Of a stretch of 6,680 bases of DNA, positions 1 to 5,259 are shown in pieces (the stretch's first letter is position 1; every line of letters begins with the position of its first letter). Under the pieces are notes generated by a model. That model did not search any database. It was given only the letters and a program-made list of their open reading frames with translations, and was not told the DNA's origin. Source of the stretch: Gammaproteobacteria bacterium (GTDB taxonomy: Bacteria > Pseudomonadota > Gammaproteobacteria > Steroidobacterales > Steroidobacteraceae). The stretch covers positions 1-6,680 of the forward strand of contig JAQGOE010000202.1 of the NCBI GenBank assembly GCA_028293725.1, in the 5' to 3' direction. The position numbers and the translations under genes are program-made.

Positions 1-740
1 TCGTCCTGCTCCCCTACCTGACGTTTGCGCGCGAGGACCGGCGCACCCAACTGCGCGATCCCGTCACGTCCCGCTACGTCGCCGAGCTGTTGGAAGCGGC
101 CGGAGCAAGCCAACTCGTGACACTCGACGTTCACAACCCGGCGGCACTCGATAACGCCTTCCGTATCCCCGTGGACCACCTGTCCGCCGTGCCGATGTTG
201 GTCGATCATTTCGCGACCCGGTTTGGGCGCGAAGAACTGACTGTCGTATCGCCCGACATCGGCGGGATCAAGCGGGTGCAATTGTTCCGCGAGCACCTCA
301 TCGCACGGCTGGGCCGTGCCGTGGGCATCGCGTTCATCGAGAAGCGGCGGCAGAACGACAAGCTTTCCGGCGGCACGCTCGTTGGCAATGTGGCGGGACA
401 AACCGTACTCATCCTCGACGACCTCTGCGCAACGGGCGAAACACTCGCCCGAGCAGCCAAGGCTTGTCATCAAGCGGGGGCCGCCGCTATACACGTTGCG
501 GTCACGCACACGCCTGTACCCGCAGGAATCGACTCTGTCGAAGCGCTCGACAGCATCTCCGGCGTCGTTGTTACCGACAGTACGGGCTTCAACACCGCGC
601 CCTCGGGCACACCAACCGGCCCGGGCAAGCGCACTACCCTGCCCGTAGCTCCGCTGCTCGGACAGGCCACACGCCGCCTTTTGGCGCGAAAGTCGTTATC
701 ACCGCTTCTGGAGCGCTGGCCCGTTTCCTTCGAAGAGTGA
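1..740 (+). CDS. Ribose-phosphate pyrophosphokinase family protein (PRPP synthetase), 5' end outside window
   Basis: This protein probably makes phosphoribosyl pyrophosphate from ribose 5-phosphate and ATP in the cytoplasm, feeding nucleotide, histidine and tryptophan synthesis. The frame is open from base 3 to the TGA at 738-740, giving 245 visible residues of a family usually near 310-320, so about 70 N-terminal residues lie outside. Visible family motifs, numbered from base 3, are PYLTFAREDRR (4-14), RDPVTSRYVAELLE (18-31), TLDVHN (40-45), SPDIGG (83-88), the catalytic flexible-loop EKRR (113-116) and the PRPP-binding loop LDDLCATGETL (138-148). That loop differs from the usual DDxxDTGGT form, with Cys-Ala where Ile/Met-Asp is common. 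This could mark a divergent paralogue rather than the housekeeping Prs, so no gene symbol is given. A TTG at 90 lies within conserved sequence and is not the start. Family assignment is firm; the exact reaction is inferred. Confidence 0.88.
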   Translation, partial: VLLPYLTFAREDRRTQLRDPVTSRYVAELLEAAGASQLVTLDVHNPAALDNAFRIPVDHLSAVPMLVDHFATRFGREELTVVSPDIGGIKRVQLFREHLIARLGRAVGIAFIEKRRQNDKLSGGTLVGNVAGQTVLILDDLCATGETLARAAKACHQAGAAAIHVAVTHTPVPAGIDSVEALDSISGVVVTDSTGFNTAPSGTPTGPGKRTTLPVAPLLGQATRRLLARKSLSPLLERWPVSFEE

Positions 741-746
741 AGGTCG

Positions 747-763
747 TGCCGTCCGTGACGGCA
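747..763 (+). terminator. Stem-loop directly after the PRPP synthetase gene
   Basis: A perfect 7-bp inverted repeat, TGCCGTC (747-753) and GACGGCA (757-763), is separated by a CGT loop and begins 6 bases after the stop codon. A G-T wobble could extend the stem by one pair. No T-run follows, so this is either a weak or Rho-assisted terminator or a 3'-end mRNA stabiliser. The structure is seen directly; the role is inferred from position. Confidence 0.4.
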
Positions 764-821
764 TCAGTAGCCCGGCCACGGCGGCTAAAGCATCGAACGA
801 CACCACGACGTGGATCTGCGA

Positions 822-843
822 CGACCGAGCGGCGACCGAGCGG
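822..843 (+). repeat. Exact 11-bp tandem direct repeat
   Basis: CGACCGAGCGG occurs at 822-832 and again immediately at 833-843 without mismatch. It lies just upstream of the hairpin repeats at 848-889, and the two may be parts of one repeat-rich element. No protein frame with recognisable homology covers it. Confidence 0.7.
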
Positions 844-847
844 GCAG

Positions 848-889
848 CGAGGGAACCCCCAGCGGGGGCGAGGGAATCCCCAGCGGGGA
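848..889 (+). repeat. Two tandem 21-bp units, each a small hairpin with a compensatory change
   Basis: The units run 848-868 and 869-889 and match at 19 of 21 positions. Each starts CGAGGGAA and ends in a stem with an AGC loop. In unit 1 the stem is CCCCC (856-860) with GGGGG (864-868); in unit 2 it is TCCCC (877-881) with GGGGA (885-889). The two mismatches are the outer base pair of the stem, C-G in one and T-A in the other, so pairing is kept. The 7-mer CGGGCAG flanks the block at 841-847 and 894-900. It could be a genome-wide repeat element or an RNA structure in the leader of the following gene. There are too few units, and no spacers, for a CRISPR. Confidence 0.7.
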
Positions 890-984
890 CGAACGGGCAG
901 ACCGCGGCCTTGCCTGCGGGATAGCTCGGGAGGAAGATCCGTGACGAAGACGCGCTTCCAGGTCTGAATCCGAGTGAAACGCTC

Positions 985-990
985 GAAAGG
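985..990 (+). promoter_or_regulatory. Ribosome binding site deciding the glycine-zipper gene start
   Basis: AAAGGA lies 9 bases before the ATG at 1000 and only 4 bases before the out-of-frame ATG at 995. The spacing and the resulting signal peptide favour 1000. Confidence 0.5.
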
Positions 991-999
991 AACGATGGC

Positions 1000-1302
1000 A
1001 TGTCGCGGACAGTACAAATGAAAAGCCGGACCCTTGTCCTACCGTTGCTGGCCGCGCTGGCCCTCTCGGTCGCCACGCAAGCCGCCGTAGCGAAAGGTTG
1101 TATCAAAGGTGCGGCGGTAGGCGCCGTAGCGGGTCACGTGGCCGGTCATCATGCAGTGTTGGGCGCCGCGGCCGGTTGCGCCATTGGACATCACGCCGCG
1201 AAGAAAAAGCTGCAACAGGAACAACAGCAACGGCAGCAACAGAACCAGCCGACTCCCCCACAACAACCACCTGCGCCCATCCAGGGCGGAACACAGGTGT
1301 AG
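1000..1302 (+). CDS. Small exported glycine-zipper protein
   Basis: This 100-residue protein has a signal peptide: basic start (residues 1-10), hydrophobic core LVLPLLAALALSV (12-24) and a likely cleavage after AVA at 31. Residues 33-66 are a Gly/Ala-rich segment with small residues at regular spacing (GAAVGAVAGHVAG, GAAAGCAIG), typical of the glycine-zipper family, which packs helices in or on membranes. Residues 68-82 are KKK followed by a Gln-rich stretch, then a Pro-rich tail. Two His-His pairs (50-51, 64-65) and two cysteines (34, 60) stand out. The ATG at 1000 was chosen because AAAGGA (985-990) lies 9 bases upstream; the ATG at 995 is in another frame, and the in-frame ATG at 1018 has no ribosome site. 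The cell envelope is the likely location; exact function is unknown. Cys34 is preceded by AKG, a poor lipobox, so lipoprotein status is doubtful. Confidence 0.8.
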   Translation: MSRTVQMKSRTLVLPLLAALALSVATQAAVAKGCIKGAAVGAVAGHVAGHHAVLGAAAGCAIGHHAAKKKLQQEQQQRQQQNQPTPPQQPPAPIQGGTQV

Positions 1303-1331
1303 GTACGCTGGCGTCGGTGTGCGACTCGATG

Positions 1332-1490
1332 CTACGGATTGAAGCCGTGGTCGCGCGCAAAAACCATCGCTTGCGCACGGGACCACACGCCGAGTTTGTC
1401 GAATAGATTGGACGCGTGATTGCGGACCGTTTTCTCGCTTATCTGCATCCGCTTTGCAATGTCCGCGTTGCTCAATTCGTCCCCGACGAC
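1332..1490 (-). pseudogene. Relic of a LuxR/NarL-type regulator (C-terminal HTH only)
   Basis: On the minus strand the frame ending at the TAG at 1334-1332 reads GDELSNADIAKRMQISEK followed by TVRNHASNLFDKLGVWSRAQ and AMVFARDHGFNP. This is the second half of a LuxR-type helix-turn-helix: LSNADIA begins the scaffold helix, SEKTVRNHASNLFDKLGV is the recognition helix region, and SRAQAMVFARDHGF is the final helix. The first helix (usually LTPRE-type) and any receiver or sensor domain are missing. Homology fades near 1490, the frame runs on to a TGA at 1544-1542 with unrelated Arg-rich sequence, and no good start codon or ribosome site is present. The relic therefore looks like the 3' end of a lost regulator gene. 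Its codons are otherwise intact, so the loss may be recent, or the fragment may have been brought here by rearrangement. Confidence 0.8.
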
Positions 1491-1518
1491 GCCGTCGCCG
1501 CTGCGGTGGCGACGGCGT
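1489..1518 (-). terminator. Strong hairpin at the 3' end of the SH3-domain gene
   Basis: ACGCCGTCGCC (1489-1499) and GGCGACGGCGT (1508-1518) are a perfect 11-bp inverted repeat. A G-T wobble and a further C-G pair extend it to 13 bp around a TGCG loop (1502-1505). It begins 7 bases beyond the minus-strand stop of the SH3 gene. On the minus strand there is no T-run afterwards; on the plus strand it ends in TTT, so it may work in both directions between the converging genes. Confidence 0.55.
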
Positions 1519-1525
1519 TTGTCAT

Positions 1526-2371
1526 CTACTGCCTGGGGGGCTCACCCTCTTGTTTTCGCGGCTCTGGGTGCGCCGGCTCCTCATGCCGTTGCGGCTCCGC
1601 ACGCCCGCTCGGGGCCGCGCCCGGGGCCGGACGCATGTGTCCCTCGTCACGCTGCGGAGCCTGATGCTCGGGGGGCTTTGAATTCGTCTCAGGGTGTTGA
1701 GCCGGCGGCGGCGCGTGCTCCTGAGGACGGGGCTGAGATGCCCGCGTGTCGACACGGCCCGCGTTTCTATCGGGTCGGTCCGCAGGGCGGTCCGGCCTCT
1801 CAGCAGGCCGGCCGGGTCGCCCCGCATCCTGGTGCGACTGTTCGGCTGCGCCACCTAGGCGTATCGATCGATCGGGTTGCGGCCCCCCATGGGGACGGTC
1901 CATACGCACCGCTTCACGCGGCGGCGGCCCGGAATGAGGCGGCGGTCCCGACGGTCGCTGGTGATGAATCTCGCGATGTGCCCACTGCTCACGCTGCCCG
2001 TACCACGGACGATCGTGGTAGTGGCTTCCCCAGTATCCATCGAGGGAGAAACCCACGACAGGTATGCCAAGTCCAGGCGCATACGAATACAGCGGAACGT
2101 AGCCACCCTGATACGCGTACGTGATATCGGGCGAGTAGAGCCACCCCCGATTATCTCCAAAGGTGACATCACACCAACTCCAATCATCGAGACAGCCCAT
2201 CACCTGGATGGGGGTGTCGGCATCGAGCTGCGCCACCTCAGGATACGAGGGGTCGGGACCCGCGCGCACACTCGCGTTGTCGCTGGTCTCCGCGTTTTGC
2301 GCCATCAGGGCGCCGGAAACGGTCAGAAGAAGCGCGCCAACAGTAAGGCGCAGACAAGTTGAAGCTGTCAT
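1526..2371 (-). CDS. Exported SH3-domain protein with Pro/Arg/His-rich tail
   Basis: The product has 281 residues from the ATG at 2371. A GGAGGG site (minus strand, 2382-2377) lies 5 bases upstream of that ATG; the adjacent GTG at 2374 would be too close. Residues 1-24 are a signal peptide ending LMA before QNA. Residues 27-84 fit a bacterial SH3 (SH3b) fold, with SVRAGPDPSYPEVAQL, DDWSWCDVTF and NRGWLYSPDI as landmarks and cysteines at 60 and 67. Residues 85-130 are aromatic-rich (PLYSYAPGLGIPVVGFSLDG, YWGSHYHDRPWYGQREQW), as in other proteobacterial proteins of this type. From about 131 to the end the chain is Pro/Arg/His/Gln-rich with RPxRPAxRPDR-like repetition and is probably disordered. 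SH3b domains often bind peptidoglycan or proteins in the envelope; the actual ligand here is unknown. It is transcribed divergently from the dehydrogenase operon. Confidence 0.85.
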   Translation of the reverse strand: MTASTCLRLTVGALLLTVSGALMAQNAETSDNASVRAGPDPSYPEVAQLDADTPIQVMGCLDDWSWCDVTFGDNRGWLYSPDITYAYQGGYVPLYSYAPGLGIPVVGFSLDGYWGSHYHDRPWYGQREQWAHREIHHQRPSGPPPHSGPPPREAVRMDRPHGGPQPDRSIRLGGAAEQSHQDAGRPGRPAERPDRPADRPDRNAGRVDTRASQPRPQEHAPPPAQHPETNSKPPEHQAPQRDEGHMRPAPGAAPSGRAEPQRHEEPAHPEPRKQEGEPPRQ

Positions 2372-2403
2372 CACCGCCCTCCGGGGTTGTTGTTACAGCA
2401 TCA

Positions 2404-2428
2404 AACGCGCGGCGAGCTGAACGGTTCC
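2404..2428 (-). promoter_or_regulatory. Possible ECF-sigma-type promoter for the SH3 gene
   Basis: On the minus strand GGAAC (2428-2424) is followed after exactly 16 bases by CGTT (2407-2404), about 33 bases before the start codon. GGAAC-N16/17-CGTT is a known form of extracytoplasmic-function sigma promoters. An envelope gene would suit such control, but short motifs arise by chance in GC-rich DNA. Confidence 0.25.
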
Positions 2429-2656
2429 GGCGTTCAGGCAGCGCTTCTCTCAGCCGTCAACCCGCGGGAGTGCCGTCGGCAAGTTTGAAGTCGGTAATGA
2501 CGGCGTCGTGGTCGAGAAAGGCTCGCGTCGGAACGAACCGGGTACCAAGGTCGGCCAGCGGCGCGGGTGAGGGGTTCCGCTACTGCGGGGCACCGAGATG
2601 TTTTCGGGCGACACCTTGTGCACGGAGTGGTCGTTATTCACGACGAGGCATCCGAA

Positions 2657-2680
2657 CCCTCCGCCCGCAGGGGGCTTTCT
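2657..2680 (+). terminator. Weak hairpin with short T-rich tail
   Basis: CCCTC (2657-2661) can pair with GGGGG (2670-2674), including one T-G wobble, around an 8-base loop, followed by CTTTCT. It could end a transcript coming from the left or shape the 5' leader of the quinoprotein mRNA. The stem is short, so support is limited. Confidence 0.22.
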
Positions 2681-2714
2681 GTGACAATAGGGGTTTTAAC
2701 CGGCCGGCAGAACA

Positions 2715-4628
2715 ATGTTGCGGACACGACAATCTTTGATGGCGCGATTTACCCTGGCCACCGTGCTTCTGGGTGCCTTTGCAGTGGCGTCCGCAGCCGA
2801 ACAGCCGCCTCCTCCGCCCGGCCTCGGGGAGGCGACCTTTGAGCGCATTTGCGCGGCCTGTCATACCACGCTCGTCTCGAGAGCCAGCCCCTCGTCCGAC
2901 AAGCCCGTGGATCCGGCGATCTTGCGGGCGCCGCCGCGCGAGTTGCTCCGGCAAGTCCCGCCCGAAAGCGTGCTGGCGGCACTCACGAGCGGCAAGATGC
3001 AGGCGCAAGGAGCGTTGCTGAACGACGCCGAGCGGCATGCGGTCTCGGAATATGCATCCGGCAGCCGCTTCGGCGCCGCCGCCTACGGATCGGCCAGCAC
3101 CGAGAAGCCCAACTTGTGCAAGAGCCCGGGCCCCGCAACGGCCTTGCAGTCGGCGCCCTCCTGGAACGGCTGGGGCAATGGGCTCGCCAACACCCGGTTT
3201 CAACCCCAAAAGACCGGCGGACTGACAGCAGCGGACCTGCCGAAGCTGAAACTGAAATGGGCTTTTGGTTACACCAAGACCGTGGTGCTGCGCGCGCAAC
3301 CTGTCGTGTTTGGTCACCGTGTGTTTGTAACAAGCGAGTCCGGCGAGATCTATGCCCTCGACGCCAAGAGCGGTTGCACGTATTGGACCTACATGGCGGA
3401 GGCACCTATCGGCGCAACTCCCTCGGTTGCCGCCTATAAAACGCCAGGTGGCGGAAGCGGCTACGCCGTCTACCTCGGCGACCGGAAGACCAACGTCTAC
3501 GCCTTGGACGTAAACACCGGCGCGTTACTGTGGAAGCGCAAGGCCGACGAGCACCGCGTGGCCGGAATCACTGGATCGCCAGCTCTCTATGACGGTCACC
3601 TCTTCGTGCCGATACAAGGCGTGGGCGAGGAATCCATTGGCTCCACCAACAACTATCCCTGCTGCACCTTCCGCGGCAGCGTCGTCGCGTTCGATATCAA
3701 CACCGGTGAGGTGGCCTGGAAAACCTACACGGTGGCCGAATCCCTGGCACGCGGCAAGACCAGCAGCGGCGTGCAGCTTTACGGACCCTCCGGCGGGGGC
3801 ATCTGGTCCGCGCCCACCATCGATCCGCAGCGTGGTGCGTTGTATGTCGGAACCGGCAACGGCTATTCCGACCCGGTGCAGCCGGGCACGGACGCCATCA
3901 TCGCCATGGACCTGAAGACCGGCGCCGTCCGCTGGATGAAGCAGGTAGCCGGTCCGGACAACTGGGCTATGGGTTGCGCACCGAAGAATCCGAACAATCC
4001 GGCGTGTCCCAGCGAGCTCGGGCCCGACTACGACTTTTCCGCGTCACCCACGCTCGTGCATGCAAAAGACCGGGATCTTCTCATCGCTCCCCAGAAATCG
4101 GGCCTGGTGTTTGCCTTCGACCCGGATAAGAAGGGCGAGATCGTGTGGCAATCCCGGTTTGGCAAGGGCAGCGGCCTCGGCGGGCAATGGGGCATCGCGG
4201 TCGAAGGCCAGCGCTTGTTCATCGGCACGGCGGACTTGCTGACACCGACGCCGGGAGGCATGCATGCCATCGGGGTCGCGGACGGCAAGCCTATCTGGGA
4301 TAAGCCGCCGCAGCCCAAGCTCTGTCTGAAGAACGTCGGACAGGCTTGTAGCTCCGGACAGGGAAGTGCACCGACTGCCATCCCCGGCGCGGTACTGAGT
4401 GCGGGACTGGACGGTGGCCTGCGCGCTTATTCGACCAGCGACGGCTCCATCATCTGGCTCTTCGACACCAACAAGGACTTCGAAACCATCAACGGTGTTG
4501 CCGCCCGCGGGGGCGCCATGGATCACGGCGGCGCTGTCGTCGTGGACGGGATGATGTATGTGAATTCGGGCTACGGAGGCTTCACTGCGCATCCGGGTAA
4601 CGTGCTACTCGCCTTCGGAGTCAACTGA
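2715..4628 (+). CDS. Periplasmic quinohaemoprotein alcohol dehydrogenase, polyvinyl-alcohol-dehydrogenase-like (cytochrome c + PQQ propeller)
   Basis: This 637-residue protein should oxidise an alcohol with pyrroloquinoline quinone and pass electrons through its own haem c to the respiratory chain. Residues 9-28 are a signal peptide, with likely cleavage near ASAAEQ. Residues 36-115 are a cytochrome c domain with haem-binding CAACH (46-50) and a likely axial Met95 in SGKMQAQG. From about 147 to 637 is a PQQ beta-propeller with repeated blades ending in forms such as YALDAKSG (213-220), YALDVNTG (262-269), VAFDINTG (324-331) and IAMDLKTG (396-403). The vicinal Cys316-Cys317 (YPCCTFRG) fits the disulfide ring seen near PQQ. 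GPDYDFSASP (436-445) probably carries the catalytic Asp. Domain order and length match polyvinyl alcohol dehydrogenase (about 640 residues, EC 1.1.2.6), but no oxidised-PVA hydrolase is beside it, so the substrate is open. The ATG at 2715 lacks a clear ribosome site; the ATG at 2739 is an alternative that keeps the signal peptide. Confidence 0.85.
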   Translation: MLRTRQSLMARFTLATVLLGAFAVASAAEQPPPPPGLGEATFERICAACHTTLVSRASPSSDKPVDPAILRAPPRELLRQVPPESVLAALTSGKMQAQGALLNDAERHAVSEYASGSRFGAAAYGSASTEKPNLCKSPGPATALQSAPSWNGWGNGLANTRFQPQKTGGLTAADLPKLKLKWAFGYTKTVVLRAQPVVFGHRVFVTSESGEIYALDAKSGCTYWTYMAEAPIGATPSVAAYKTPGGGSGYAVYLGDRKTNVYALDVNTGALLWKRKADEHRVAGITGSPALYDGHLFVPIQGVGEESIGSTNNYPCCTFRGSVVAFDINTGEVAWKTYTVAESLARGKTSSGVQLYGPSGGGIWSAPTIDPQRGALYVGTGNGYSDPVQPGTDAIIAMDLKTGAVRWMKQVAGPDNWAMGCAPKNPNNPACPSELGPDYDFSASPTLVHAKDRDLLIAPQKSGLVFAFDPDKKGEIVWQSRFGKGSGLGGQWGIAVEGQRLFIGTADLLTPTPGGMHAIGVADGKPIWDKPPQPKLCLKNVGQACSSGQGSAPTAIPGAVLSAGLDGGLRAYSTSDGSIIWLFDTNKDFETINGVAARGGAMDHGGAVVVDGMMYVNSGYGGFTAHPGNVLLAFGVN

Positions 4629-4630
4629 TG
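4617..4630 (+). promoter_or_regulatory. Translational coupling junction (GGAG plus TGATG)
   Basis: The dehydrogenase stop TGA (4626-4628) shares its A with the ATG (4628-4630) of the next gene. GGAG (4617-4620) inside the upstream gene is 7 bases from that ATG. This arrangement points to coupled translation and fixes the start of the first DUF3237 gene. Confidence 0.7.
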
Positions 4631-5245
4631 GACAGACGGACATTCGTGGGAGCGGCTGCAACCACAGGGGCTGCGGCAGCGCTCTCGGCCTTTGCGGCGC
4701 CGGCGGCCAATACTCCGCCTGCCAATGCGAAGCCGGACAGTGCTCCGCCAGCTGCGTTTTATGCGGGCGGCCCGGACCCGGATATTCCGAAGGTCGGACT
4801 GCGCTGGGCCTTTTCCGCGACGGTGTTCTTCGCCGATCGGATCATGATCCAATCCCCTAATCCCCGCGGCTACACGTCGGTGGGCGGCGGCGAGATCTGG
4901 GGTCCAAAATTACAGGGCCGCGTATTGCCCGCCAGCGGGGCTGACTACTACAAGGGCTCCTTCAACACGTACTACATGTTCGAGGCATCTGACGGTGCCC
5001 TGATCTTCATTCACAACCGCGGCACCATGCGGCGTTTTCAGGCGCCTCCTGAGCCTGGAAAACCGCTCATGCCGCCGGCCAATACAGACCCCGGCACGCC
5101 CGTCTGGACGCGTTTTCGAGCAACTCCGGTTTTTACCGCGCCCATCGGTCCGCACGACTGGATGAACCGAACGGTGTTTGTGGCCAACTCGCAGCGGCAG
5201 GCCAATCCCGACCACACCGTATTCACCTACTACGAAGTGCTCTGA
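4628..5245 (+). CDS. DUF3237 family protein with twin-arginine-type leader
   Basis: This 205-residue protein begins MDRRTFVGAAATTGAAAALS, where RRTFVG followed by a weakly hydrophobic Ala-rich stretch resembles a Tat signal; cleavage is likely near residues 23-27, with a Pro/Ala-rich linker to about 50. Residues 54-205 match DUF3237: a first strand KVGLRWAFSATVFF (55-68), the Gly-rich YTSVGGGEIWGPKLQGRVLP (82-101), DGALIFIHNRG (122-132), then DWMNRTVFVA (177-186) and the C-terminal VFTYYEVL. The domain is thought of as a small beta-barrel; no biochemical role is established that I know of. Because it overlaps the quinoprotein gene and is probably exported to the same compartment, it may bind the alcohol or its product, or act as an accessory enzyme; this is inference. 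It has no cysteine, so no covalent haem. Confidence 0.8.
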   Translation: MDRRTFVGAAATTGAAAALSAFAAPAANTPPANAKPDSAPPAAFYAGGPDPDIPKVGLRWAFSATVFFADRIMIQSPNPRGYTSVGGGEIWGPKLQGRVLPASGADYYKGSFNTYYMFEASDGALIFIHNRGTMRRFQAPPEPGKPLMPPANTDPGTPVWTRFRATPVFTAPIGPHDWMNRTVFVANSQRQANPDHTVFTYYEVL

Positions 5246-5249
5246 AGGA
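5245..5249 (+). promoter_or_regulatory. Ribosome binding site of the second DUF3237 gene
   Basis: AAGGA begins on the last base of the preceding stop codon (TGA, 5243-5245) and lies 10 bases before the ATG at 5260. It supports this start and co-transcription. Confidence 0.55.
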
Positions 5250-5259
5250 AAGCAACACC

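Larger units (their letters stand above)
2372..2714. other. Divergent intergenic region between SH3 gene and quinoprotein operon
   Basis: About 340 bases separate two divergent genes. It holds the SH3 gene ribosome site, the possible ECF promoter, a weak hairpin at 2657-2674 and the 8-bp palindrome CCGGCCGG (2700-2707) just before the operon. No convincing sigma-70 promoter is visible for the operon; TGTGACAAT (2680-2688) is the nearest extended -10-like sequence. Minus-strand frames between about 2680 and 2450 read like broken coding sequence (for example VNNDHSVHKVSPENISVP, then in another frame FVPTRAFLDHDAVITDF), but I recognise no family. Confidence 0.5.

Noticed and set aside
848..889. 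CRISPR array
   Set aside because: Only two directly adjoining units with no spacer between them and no cas gene nearby.
1094..1104. Lipoprotein signal in the glycine-zipper protein at Cys34
   Set aside because: The residues before the Cys are AKG; Lys at -2 is poor for a lipobox, and AVA offers a better ordinary cleavage site.
634..1106. Long minus-strand open frames over the repeat region
   Set aside because: They read Arg/Pro/Gly-rich repeats produced by the tandem GC-rich DNA, have no recognisable domain and overlap the PRPP synthetase and glycine-zipper genes.
1326..1541. Frameshifted fusion of the SH3 protein with the helix-turn-helix
   Set aside because: The frames overlap by only about 16 bases, a strong hairpin lies between, and a DNA-binding end on an exported protein makes no sense.
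2634..3317. 227-residue minus-strand open frame
   Set aside because: It is antisense to the cytochrome c domain of the quinoprotein, has low-complexity composition and no family resemblance.
4044..4592. 182-residue minus-strand open frame inside the quinoprotein
   Set aside because: It is antisense to well-supported PQQ propeller sequence, a common effect of high G+C content.
2715..4628. Naming the dehydrogenase pvaA
   Set aside because: Domain order and length fit, but no oxidised-PVA hydrolase is present and substrate range cannot be read from the sequence.
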